From: Thamnocephalis sphaerospora
Taxonomy: Eukaryota; Zoopagomycota; Zoopagomycetes; Zoopagales; Sigmoideomycetaceae
Assembly (NCBI GenBank): GCA_003614735.1
Contig: KZ992504.1
Location: 1 to 38,682, forward strand
DNA length: 38,682 nucleotides
Direction: 5' to 3'
Below, one piece after another: positions 1 to 9,264 of the stretch (position 1 is its first letter; every line of letters starts with the position of its first letter). The notes below the pieces were generated by a model. The model was not told the DNA's origin and did no database searches. It worked only from the letters and a program-made list of their open reading frames with translations. The position numbers and the translations under genes are program-made.

Positions 1-127
1 CACTGGCGGTAAACGCGCACTATTATTATCGACGCAAGGCCATCGTATGATCTTTAGTGACAAAGATGCAAACAAAGATGCGATATTGATACAAAGGGAC
101 GGTCTCCGGGTGCGCAATGGAGTATAC

Positions 128-3049
128 TTAGAGCGTGTCGCCATAGTACTCTCGGATCACATTATTGACCTTGTCCGTCCAAATACGCGCATTACCCGCC
201 ATGTCTTCAAAGTAGTGTGTCTTGCTTGGCTATGTACGCCAGCGTGTATTGGAGAGGATTAGCAAAGCATGCGCAGAATGCTTGCACATGCCATGCGTTG
301 CTCTTACCGTGTGGATAAAAAAGTGTTTTTTATCCTTGAATTCGGGCAGCAGACGATCGGTAAACGAAATGCTGCCCTTGAGTTTACCGCGAAAGTCGTC
401 TGCATACAGCAGTCGGGGCATGTCGGTAAGGATAAGGAGACGCCGTTTGCTGAATAAGCCACGTCGTTTGTAGACAATGCCTGCATAGATGGCTTGCTCC
501 TCAGCGTCCAACAGTGCCGATCTGCGATTTCGTTGCGAGTGTCAGGTTCGCTAGCGAGATAGACTAGTGTACAAGGTAGCGCATACGTGTATGCAATTTA
601 CTCACATCAGCGGATTGTCCATCTGGCCTTTGTATGCGTGGTGCCTTGCGGTGCGACGTGCCGGCACCGTTTCAATACTTTGTCGCCGACTGCGAGAGGT
701 TGCAGGGCCAATGGCGCTTGAAGTAGTCGCTGCGCTGACGTCGCTGTTACCTCGCAGGTGGCCGCTGGATGCTTCACATCGCAGCCTATGCTCAGGTGCG
801 ACCAAGGCCCGTTGCAGCGCCCCGATGGACACGCTCTTGTTGTGCATGTGTAGCGCGCCATCGGCCTTGTCTCCGCGGCTAATGGGCCGCGATGGCGGCT
901 GAGAACCTCGCGATGCAAAGCTTTCTGCGTACGGACGCGGCGACCATGGCTCCATGTCCAGCGGCACCGGGTGAGGACTGTCAGGTTCTAGCTCCGGCTC
1001 GGCAGCGGCAGTGCCCTCCTGGCGTGAAGCAGGACGCCTTTCCTCCATCATGGTCAGAATAGACGAACATGTGGTCGATGCAGTGCTGCTATGCAAAAGC
1101 GGTGGGGCGTTGGTTATGCGCAGCGGTGGTACCGCAAATGCGGTCATGCTTCCATCAGCACGCGTTTCGGTGCTGGCGCTGTTCTCCCAGGCAATGCCGT
1201 CGTCGCCAGAGGTGTTTGATTGGCGACGCGCGTGTCCATTGGCAGATCCTTTAATCCAGCCTGCTTCGGCAGCCAGCGCGTCTTCCTCGGTAAACAGCAT
1301 GTCGTGCTCGATCTGCGGCGTGGCCGGACAGTTGCGGCCATTTTTGAACAGCATTGCTCCACTGCCACTGCGCAGCTCCTCCTGATTGTGATGCAGCGTG
1401 GCCGGCAGATATGGCAGCAGTCGCGGTGGTGTCTGCTGTGCAATATCCTTCCAGCATATGCCGTTAAAGAACGGGTGTGCGCGTAGCTGTTCTACACCGC
1501 ACGGTCCCGAACCCAAGCGTTTGTGCGGATCCAGCACCTATTGACACGCAGTCGACAATCCATCATCAACAGCGGTGGGTCAGTTTACAGAGACGTGCTG
1601 CATGTAACCGCACTTACAAGTAGCTTTTGCACCAGGTCGCGTGCATCACCGGGAAATCCCGACGGGAACGTATAGTCCAGTTGAACAATCTTTTGGAATG
1701 TCAAATACTCGTTGGGCGCTTTGAAAGGAGGCCGTCCGGCCAGCAGCTGGTAGATGATGCAGCCAAACGCCCACCAGTCGCAGCTACGTGTAGCTATTTT
1801 GTTGGTCAGCAGCTCGGGCGAAACGTACTCTGCTGTGCCCACAAACGAGTTGGAACGGTCGTCGTCGGGTTGGCCCGCCGTATCAAACAGCTTGGCAGTG
1901 CCAAAGTCGGCCAGTTTGATGTGCATCCGATCGTCGAGCAGAATGTTCTCCGGCTTGAGGTCTCGATGCACGACACCCTGCGCATGCAGGTATGCCACCG
2001 CCTCAAGCAATTCGGCAGCGTAGAATCGCGTGCACGGCAGGTCAAAGCTGCCCAGCTTTCGAATCCACGTGAGCATCTCGCCGTTCCGCGCTAGATCCAG
2101 CACAAAATAGAGGCTCTGGGAGTCCTGGAAGGTGTAGTGGAGCCGCAGCACGGATGGATGCTGCAGTCGATTCAGGGTCTGCTTTTCAATGTTAACATAC
2201 TTGACCTTTTTCTCCTTGACAATATGTCGCTTGTCGAGTATTTTGATAGCAAACTGACGACCAGTAGCTCTCTCAGTGGCCAGCATTACCTGCGGATCAG
2301 ATCGGTGTCGCATGAGTGCATGTAGACGAACGTCAAACATTAGCGCTGCCTCTTACCGTCGAATACGAGCCTTCTCCAAGGTTGCGCTCCAGTTTAAAGT
2401 CATCGGGTGTGCGTTTCCGCCTCAGCTGCCGAGCACTGTTTGCCGGTGAAGCTTCCACGGTATCACCACCACCCCCGTCCGACTTGGCTGCACTTCCGAC
2501 TGTGTTTGCAGTGACACCGTCTCCTGTTAGACCTAATGAGACCACGCCACTCGTAGGCGTGATGGGGCGGTGCTGTGCATGACCTCGAGAAAGAAGAATC
2601 GCCTCATGCGGGGGCGGGGTAAGTGGCGGTGGCGCACAGGGCCGTGGCGGTGGCGGTCTCCGTTCACGCTGATAGCTGGTGTCCGCGTCGTCGCCGTCCT
2701 CCACGTAGATGTGGTCGACAGCACGTGCCAGCAGGTCTGCGCGACGATGCGGGTCTAGTGACATGGATGATGTGGCCGAGTGTGTGCAGGTTGTGCTTGC
2801 CGTCCGTCTGCCGTCCGTCTCAGCTGGATCTGACCTAAGCACGGCCAGCGAAAGTGGCGCGGATGCTGGCAACGGTGGTGTGGGTGCCCGGCTGAATTCG
2901 TCGTCCACGTCGTCATCGTCGTAGCCGCCGCCAATGTGCTTGGCGTGTGCCGTCTCTACGTTGGCAACACGTGTACCGACTAACGCCTCGGTCGCACCGT
3001 CCAACACGGCCGAGGTGCTCAACGGATGGCTAGACTCGGAGGTGCTCAT
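128..3049 (-). CDS. PDK1-type protein kinase with C-terminal PH domain (5 exons)
   Basis: Serine/threonine kinase of the 3-phosphoinositide-dependent kinase (PDK1/Pkh/Ksg1) family, which phosphorylates the activation loop of AGC kinases. Exons on the minus strand are 3049-2357, 2289-1618, 1537-606, 521-308 and 229-128, giving 870 aa; all four introns (67-84 nt) are GT-AG. Residues 1-215 are a low-complexity acidic/Pro-rich leader. The kinase domain (about 216-480) has a glycine loop GEGSYST, Lys247 in AIKILDK, HRD at 339-341, DFG at 359-361 and SNSFVGTAEYVSPEL, whose Ser379 matches the autophosphorylated activation-loop serine of human PDK1. Residues 480-765 are a long Ser/Pro-rich linker. 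The PH domain (about 767-870) contains RRGLFSKRRLLILTD and ends in a GNARIWTDKV helix like that of human PDK1. Start chosen: ATG at 3049 (MSTSESS); a GTG 12 nt upstream is not needed. The linker is much longer than in animals. Confidence 0.93.
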
Positions 3050-4093
3050 GGTGCTGATCACGCCCGAGATAAAGAAGGCCCTGTAGCCAGGCTTACTGGG
3101 TGAATTGCGGTGATGGCTGGTGGCAGTGTATGCACGTTACGCCACCGACATCTAAACGCAGATGAGATCAACGGTAGTGTGGCGCGTAGAATTACAGTCG
3201 CAACGACAAATGAATGCAATGGCGGCAGCACTAGACGATGGCACAGGTGGGGATGGAATGCGATACTGGCGCTCAAAGGAAAGAATGAACGGAGCACGCG
3301 TGCGTGTCAAGGGTGAATCGGGGCCGGCCAGCCGGTCGCACTAGCAGGCAGTGGTGGGCTGGCGGCGTAGCAGACAGTAAGAGAGTACGCGCAGACAGGG
3401 ACGCAGCGACCGCAAACGACGCCGCAGACGAATAGCACTTGGTGTGGTGGAGGAGGTGGTAGTAGGTCAGGTTTGGATGGTTGACGTGAAGAAGGAGACT
3501 AATGGACTGGCAGCTACACGTGGCGGCGCGGGTGGATTTATATTGAACCACATGCCAGAGCATGCGTTGGCTGGGCCCATTAGGCCTGCTAGCATGCAGC
3601 CGCCGCCGCAGCAGCGGAACAAAGGGTACAAGGGACGGTGTTGCATGTGCGTGCTGGCGTGCCGTAGCAGTTGATTGCAACCGCAGTCCAGCGCTGTCTA
3701 CGCCCTGCGGACGGCGGCGGCAGGACGCTGGCGCGGCTGGCGCCACGGTATCTGTTGGCGCAACACGCTGACGGCCGGTTGGCAGTCCGTCTGGCGGTCG
3801 TAGACATTAAGCACCTCCGCTCAGCGCGCTGGTGCGCGGACTGCTTGTGATGCACGTCCAGACGCTGGACCACGTGTTGTCCAGCCATCGCAGGAGGCGA
3901 CTTGTAAAACTGTCAAAAATGACTTGAGCCAAGTAGGCCATCCGCTTGCCCGCCCGCCGCGGGGCCATGTGCATCGCTGGCCACCCGCCGCCAGCGACGA
4001 GAGGCTCCCCCTCTCACACATCGGCTTTTGTTCCTTCTGCTAAAGTAGGAAAAGTCCCCGCGGTAGCACCGTACATCCACCCGATTACCCATC
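3050..4093. other. Divergent 5' region of PDK1 and uL14 genes
   Basis: No gene seen. The stretch separates two divergently transcribed start codons. The last 80 bases before the uL14 start contain a pyrimidine-rich run (TTTTGTTCCTTCTGCT, 4026-4041), the kind of sequence often found around ribosomal protein transcription starts. An open frame of 157 codons on the minus strand (3746-3273) resembles no known protein and has no clear composition bias; I treat it as chance. Confidence 0.5.
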
Positions 4094-5082
4094 ATGTCTA
4101 AGCGCGGTACGTATGGCGGGCTGGCCGGATGGATGGATGGATGGGCGGATGGATGGTCAGATGGATGAAGGTGGCGGCGGTGGCGGCGTTGCTGGCGACG
4201 AGACTGGGCGCGCGGCTATCCGACGACGGCGACAACAGGCAGAGCAGGCTGCGGGCCAAAGTCGCGCTGGAATGGACTAGGAGACGAGCACGGGTGTGGC
4301 GCATTCAGTTTGCGCGTGCAATCGGCTTGATTGCGCGTGAGCTGAATGTGCGTCAAGGCGATTCCACGGAGCCATCCTTGACATGGCGTGTCAGGGCTGA
4401 GCGAGTCGCATAAGCCGCACGTCGCTGCACGCCGCAGAGGGCGCCGATACAGTGCGGAGCGGCGCCGGTGTGTTGGGTGCCAGGTGCTATGTTGAATGCG
4501 ACGACTAACGCGCTGTCTGCTTTTTATGCTACTACCGCTGCCGCTGCTGCTATCGACAACCCGGACCATCGACTTTATTGTGCGGCGTGCGCTGGTCTGG
4601 TGACGCTCTGCATGCGACACGACGGTCGCTGTGGCAATTGTCGCTCTTGCGTGTGATGACGGACAAACACAGGACGCGGAGGTGCCTCTGGCAACAAGTT
4701 CAGCATGGCCCTTGGCCTGCCGGTCGGTGCCGTTATGAACTGCGCTGACAACTCGGGCGCCAAGAACCTGTACGTCATTTCCGTCCTGGCGATTCCGGGC
4801 CGTCTGAACCGTCTCCCGGCCGCTGGCGCTGGTGACATGGTCATGGCTACCGTGAAGAAGGGCAAGCCAGACCTTCGCAAGAAGGTCATGCCGGCGGTCG
4901 TTGTCCGCCAGCGCAAGCCGTGGCGCCGGCCGGACGGTGTCTTCCTCTACTTCGAGGACAACGCCGGTGTCATCGTCAACCCGAAGGGTGAAATGAAGGG
5001 CTCCGCCATCACTGGCCCCGTTGCCAAGGAGTGCGCCGACCTGTGGCCGCGTATTGCTTCCTGCTCCGGCACTGTCGTGTAA
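4094..5082 (+). CDS. RPL23: 60S ribosomal protein uL14 (RPL23)
   Basis: Component of the large ribosomal subunit next to the sarcin-ricin loop and the 40S interface. Exon 1 is 13 nt (4094-4106, MSKR plus one base); exon 2 is 4673-5082. The join restores [19 protein letters not shown] and gives exactly 140 aa, the usual eukaryotic length. Family blocks are intact: [66 protein letters not shown]. The protein is highly conserved along its length. The 566 nt intron is far longer than others in the window. It carries ATGG repeats near its 5' end, and I found no convincing snoRNA inside it. The eL27 gene follows in the same orientation. Confidence 0.97.
4107..4672 (+). other. Long first intron of uL14
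   Basis: 566 nt GT-AG intron (GTACGT donor, AACACAG acceptor) placed after only 13 coding bases, where many other introns in the window are 49-99 nt. It begins with a GGAT tetranucleotide tract. C-box-like TGATGA occurs only about 15 nt before the acceptor, too close to its end for a box C/D snoRNA. Early long introns in ribosomal protein genes are often regulatory in fungi; that role is only inferred here. Confidence 0.9.
4127..4168. repeat. GGAT tetranucleotide microsatellite
   Basis: Imperfect run of GGAT/ATGG units with single-base interruptions, inside the uL14 intron close to the donor site. A similar tract lies at 5742-5806. Confidence 0.85.
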
Positions 5083-6152
5083 GAAGCAGATGCGTGGCAC
5101 GCGTGCACGGCCGTCGGCGGCAGCACGTTGGCTGCTTGCCGCCCAAGGCTTTGTCCCGCGGCCAACGATTGTTCTTGCGCTGCCGCTCGTCTCGCTTTCA
5201 TACCATGCTCTATTCGGTGTGCCCCTATGCCGCGTAAGCTCGCACGCGCGTTTCAGCTCATAGTAAACGTTTGCGTACGCTACTTTTCCATATCTATACA
5301 GACGTGTTTACGGCGAAGCGGTGACATGTTGGCTTGCTCGGTGCATAATGCGCATTTAATGTGATGTCGCCCTAATGTACGACGCCGACGTGTTGATTGT
5401 CATTTATTGTACATGTTTGCATATACGTTTGCATTGTTCACCAAAATATACGTTGGCTAAGCTGCTGGATACGCGTATGCTCCTGTCTGTTGCGCTTTGG
5501 GACGTGGCTGATGGTCGAGTGTGAGCCTGGACTGTTGCTGGCTAATGCTATGGTAATAGTGAATGTGAGGCGGGTAGTAAAATGTTGATTGCCAGTTTTT
5601 CCTTGTCGCCGTGAGCGCACCGCCACCGATTTGGGCCTCCTCCTCTCTCTTCTATCCGACGATTTGGCTCGGTACATACACGCGTCAAAGGTACATATCG
5701 ACAGCGCTGAGACATGCGTGTCTGGAACATGCGAGCGCAAGCGGATGGATGGATGGACGGATGGATGGATAGATGCAAAGCCAGCGCGGGTGGGCGGATG
5801 GATGGCTGGCCGGCGACTGCATGCTGTGAATCGAGGTGATGGCAGCAGCGACGGCGCATAGAAGACAGAGACAGGCACCGCCAGGCCGGCGCCAATAATG
5901 AGCTAGTAGCTGGTGGCAGACAGCTGTTGCGTTGCCTGGCTTGTGCATTGGTGCGCCACGCGGTGGCTGGCGTCTGCTGGTCTGACGACATACTAGTTGG
6001 CTGCCACTATGTAGTCGCATGTCTGTTCAAAGACAAGAATGTGCTACCGGCTGCGGCGTGATTGCACTGTCGAGCGACGGGTGTGCTGGCGCGGTGGTTG
6101 ACTAGGCCTTTTACTTACATTCACGGTTTTTTGCCTGTTGATTCCTGTAGCC
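5083..6152. other. uL14 3' region and eL27 promoter
   Basis: No gene recognised in this 1.07 kb. It must hold the uL14 3' UTR and the eL27 promoter. Small open frames on both strands resemble nothing, and the minus-strand ones pass through the GGAT repeat. A second GGAT tract lies about 350-410 bases before the eL27 start. The eL27 start codon is preceded by TTTTTTGCCTGTTGATTCCTG. Confidence 0.5.
5742..5806. repeat. Second GGAT tetranucleotide tract
   Basis: GGAT units at 5742-5772, with a further short block at 5793-5806, separated by unrelated sequence. Same unit and same strand as the tract in the uL14 intron. Confidence 0.85.
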
Positions 6153-6891
6153 ATGAAGTTCCTCAAGCCGGGCAAGGTAAGCACTGATGCCGGGGAGTGG
6201 GCGGCGTAGCAGGACTCGCTCAACGTCTACTATGAGCAACCGCAAAACACGCTGGCGGCCAAATCGCGTTGCGTGCAAATGGGAGACACTAGTGGACGAT
6301 AAGTGTGCCGCTGCTAACACGCTTGCTTGCTTGCTTGCTTGCTGCTGCAGGTCGCCATCATTCTTAACGGCCGCTATGCTGGTCGCAAGGTCGTCATTGT
6401 GAAGAACCACGATGAGGGCACCAAGGACCGCCCCTACGGTCACGCCCTGGTTGTCGGCATTGACCGCTACCCGCGCCGCATCACCGCGGATCTGAGCCGC
6501 AAGAAGATCGCCAAGCGCGCGCACATGAAGCCGTTCATCAAGGTTGTCAACTACAACCACCTGATGCCGACTCGCTACACGCTGGAGCTGGAGCAGCTGA
6601 AGCAGATCGTCAACCCGGAGGCTATCCGCGATCCGTCGCAGCGCGTCTCTGTCAAGAGGAAGGTGCGCTCCACCCTGACCGAGCGGTACGTACGCGGTTA
6701 TTGCGATGCGATGAGCCGCCGACAGGAGCAGTGTAGCGACAGCAGCACAGCGAAGGGTCGAGCGCAGGCGGCGCTCGTCGGCGGGTATTTGTTTGAGCGA
6801 CCACACGGTACTAACCCTTTGCTGTTTTGCTACGGTATGCAGCTTCCACTCTGGCAAGAACAAGTGGTTCTTCGTCAAGCTCCGCTTCTAA
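6153..6891 (+). CDS. RPL27: 60S ribosomal protein eL27 (RPL27)
   Basis: Large-subunit ribosomal protein. Exons 6153-6176 (MKFLKPGK), 6351-6685 and 6843-6891 join to 135 aa, close to the 136 aa of animals. Conserved blocks are VAIILNGRYAGRKVVIVKN, DRPYGHALVVGIDRYPR, KKKIAKR-like SRKKIAKRAHMKPF, VVNYNHLMPTRY and the C-terminal SGKNKWFFVKLRF. Intron 1 (174 nt) and intron 2 (157 nt) both carry a CTAAC branch site (6313-6317 and 6811-6815). The second donor is CG|GTACGT, so codon CGC is split across the junction. Intron 1 is unusual in using a GCTT tandem repeat in place of an ordinary polypyrimidine tract. Confidence 0.96.
6321..6342 (+). repeat. GCTT tandem repeat forming an intron pyrimidine tract
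   Basis: Five GCTT units lie between the CTAAC branch site and the CTGCAG acceptor of the first eL27 intron, exactly where a polypyrimidine tract is expected. Confidence 0.85.
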
Positions 6892-7228
6892 GCAAGCAGC
6901 ACGCGAACCCGCTGTCGCTTCGTGTATGGCCATTCGGTGTGCATTGCCCGTCCATTATGTCCGTGCATTTGCACACGCTGCCCGTTGCGTTTGTTGTCCC
7001 GCTAAATGAACCACGGTCGCAGTACTGCAGTGATGGTGCCACGCTAAATGAACAACAGCGTTTGGCAGGGCGTATTTGTGCACAAAGTTCATGCGTTCCT
7101 GGGTGACTAGGAGGGTGGGCGTGTGCGCACCAGACTAGCGAAAGTGTAGCGTGTTTGTACTATTCTTTGACCTTGAGCAGGTGGACTATGAGTGAATTTG
7201 TGTTTATTGTGCTGCAACACAGCTAACA
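6892..7228. other. Convergent 3' region of eL27 and tyrosinase
   Basis: 337 bases between two stop codons facing each other. On the minus strand AATAAA (7208-7203) lies about 20 nt after the tyrosinase stop and is a likely polyadenylation signal. Nothing else recognised. Confidence 0.6.
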
Positions 7229-8725
7229 TTATTTGCAAGGAGCGCGCTTGCCAGCAAACATCTTTTTGATGGCGCCAAAGACACTGAGCAGCGCATCCTT
7301 GCGTTCAGTCAGACTCTCAATTACACGCGCACCCGCTTGCTTGAAGGTGCTGATGACATTTTCTGGGCGACTGTCCTGCACGCGCACTAACTTGTTGCCA
7401 ATGTACGCCTGGAACTGCGTCTTGGCTTTGGCTAGCTTCTCAAGGAAACTGGGCCGATTCCAAAGTGCTGACGGGGACACATAGCCTTCTTGACGGTTGA
7501 GTCGATCGCACAGCTGAGCTGCACGCTGTTCTTGCCCACGAACCATATCAATGTCCAGTCGATTCATGCGAAGCCAGTTTTCGGGGAGTGGCGGAGGTGC
7601 GCGCAGGTCCATGATAAAGGTGCGATCCGTGTCCGCTGGTGGGCCTGTGTATGTTGCTCTCTTTGCCTCGGCGTTGGTCGCGTTGGCGGTCAGATACGTG
7701 GATGCAGCAGCTTGCAGGACATCGGCAGCTTCGGCAATGATACTTTCGTTTCGAGTTTTGACAACATCGGCTGCAAAGTCTCGACGGACGCGTTGCTGCG
7801 CGCCACGCGCCGCATTCACCGGTGGCAAATACTTGTAGCACATACCTGCAGCGCGCACATTGACACCATCGCCGACGCGGCGATCAGAGAACGGCGCCGG
7901 CAGGAACTGGTTGAGGTCAACTTGACGCTGTGTGCTGGCATCGTAGCCGTAGTACTGGTAGATGCGCTGGACCGGATCAACCTTTTGCCAGTCGTACCAG
8001 ATCTTGTCGATCATGGCGTGGTGCATGTAGAAGACAGGGTCGTTTGAAGAGTACATGGTGCTAACGACGCCACCCAGGCCATTGTGTACGAGTCCGTGCG
8101 GCGCACCTTCAATCCAGAGACGGAACGTTTCAAAGTTTGGGCTATTATTGACCATATCGGTGATCATTTCAGGCGACCAAAAGGCCTTGATGCGATTGCC
8201 GCCGTCGTAGATGCGCGTCAAGCAGCTGGGCTGATTGGTATCGCGGTAGTATGGCCGAAAGTCGCTATAGAAGCTATCCTGCAGGCAGTGTTCGGAGCCC
8301 TTGCCGTTGGTGCCAAACCATGTTGGCGACAGAATCGGCGATAGCTCGGGTGCCTGCGCATCGAGCGACCAGTCCCAGTAGGGTAGCGTCACCGATGCGT
8401 CTACGCTTTGCAACTCTTTTTCGAACCAGTCGATCAGGAGACGATGGTAAGCAAGAAATGGCGGCACACTGTGAGTGTAGGCTGACCAGCCATTGTGATA
8501 ATAGCTGATGACGTCAAAGGTGGACGGCTGATTAGACTGGGGGCGCACCTGTAGTCGACGTACAGCGTTGAAAAAGCGACTGCGTTCAGCGTCGCTGAGA
8601 TCGCGAATTTCGCGGCGGTTATGTGGATTGGGGCATGGTGTTGGCATATCGGCTGCCATTCCGGTCGCCGCCATAAGGTTTAGCGCGGCAACAGCCAATA
8701 GCGAAGCAACAAGCAAAAGTCTCAT
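7229..8725 (-). CDS. Secreted tyrosinase (type-3 copper oxidase), intronless
   Basis: 498 aa copper enzyme that oxidises phenols to quinones, the entry reaction to melanin-type pigments. Residues 1-24 are a signal peptide (hydrophobic stretch LLLVASLLAVAAL). CuA ligands are His77, His85 and His94 (YHRLLIDWFEKEL). CuB ligands are His210, His214 and the HH pair 235-236 in DPVFYMHHAMIDKIWYDW. MCYKY (295-299) is the Y-x-Y motif that normally closes the catalytic core. RVRR (312-315) follows at once and looks like a Kex2/furin site; a 180-residue C-terminal tail comes after it. In fungal tyrosinases such a tail shields the active site until cleaved. The residue two before His85 is Tyr, not Cys, so the Cys-His thioether bond of many fungal enzymes is absent. 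The residue after His210 is Gly, not Asn, so monophenolase activity cannot be assumed. Confidence 0.93.
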   Translation of the reverse strand: MRLLLVASLLAVAALNLMAATGMAADMPTPCPNPHNRREIRDLSDAERSRFFNAVRRLQVRPQSNQPSTFDVISYYHNGWSAYTHSVPPFLAYHRLLIDWFEKELQSVDASVTLPYWDWSLDAQAPELSPILSPTWFGTNGKGSEHCLQDSFYSDFRPYYRDTNQPSCLTRIYDGGNRIKAFWSPEMITDMVNNSPNFETFRLWIEGAPHGLVHNGLGGVVSTMYSSNDPVFYMHHAMIDKIWYDWQKVDPVQRIYQYYGYDASTQRQVDLNQFLPAPFSDRRVGDGVNVRAAGMCYKYLPPVNAARGAQQRVRRDFAADVVKTRNESIIAEAADVLQAAASTYLTANATNAEAKRATYTGPPADTDRTFIMDLRAPPPLPENWLRMNRLDIDMVRGQEQRAAQLCDRLNRQEGYVSPSALWNRPSFLEKLAKAKTQFQAYIGNKLVRVQDSRPENVISTFKQAGARVIESLTERKDALLSVFGAIKKMFAGKRAPCK

Positions 8726-9264
8726 ATTGCAATGCAGCGAGTGTATTAATGGGTTCTGGACAAGGGATGAGCAATAAAAGGAGGGAAGGAGTGGGAGAGA
8801 GAGAGGACTGCGTCACGGCAGATTATCTCAGCGTAGGGTGTAGCGATGGGCGAGGACATGTGAAGCGCCGGCATGTAAGGGCTATCGAAATGTGCATTTA
8901 AACAAAGTCGTGAACTAGGATCGCGGTCAGGCCTAGTGCACAAGGACGGCTTATGCAGGCACATGCTTTCGCTTATTGCTAAACACCAGCAACACGTGCA
9001 GCGTAGCATATGGCTAAAAGATGCGTTACATGACCGTAAGCGCCTGCGAATCCGTACGCTATTACATCCGGTTGGCTTGGATGATGTGGCACGCTGTGGA
9101 GCACGATACGACGTTGGCCGTACCAAATACAATGAAGCGACCGCAAGGCAAAGTTGACCAGGCCTTGAGAAATGCAGCTGGCTAAACATAGGCGCTGCGG
9201 GGCGCCGTGTGCTGGTCCAGCTCAGGCGACGGTGTAGCATAGACCGACACCCCACTGCAGCCGT
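8726..9264. other. Tyrosinase promoter and 3' region of the zinc-finger gene
   Basis: No gene recognised. On the minus strand, roughly 45-100 nt upstream of the tyrosinase start, lies a CT-rich run followed by TTTTATT (about 8772-8778), a plausible core promoter. An overlapping 169-codon open frame runs through but resembles nothing. Confidence 0.5.

Noticed and set aside
3273-3746. 157-codon minus-strand frame as a gene
   Set aside because: It lies in the PDK1 upstream region, resembles nothing and shows no domain or splice support.
4600-4672. Box C/D snoRNA in the uL14 intron
   Set aside because: A TGATGA word is present, but only about 15 nt from the intron end, with no CTGA in the right place.
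8746-9255. 169-codon minus-strand frame between tyrosinase and the zinc-finger gene
   Set aside because: It covers the tyrosinase promoter, and the translation is a mix of Cys, Arg and Ser without pattern.
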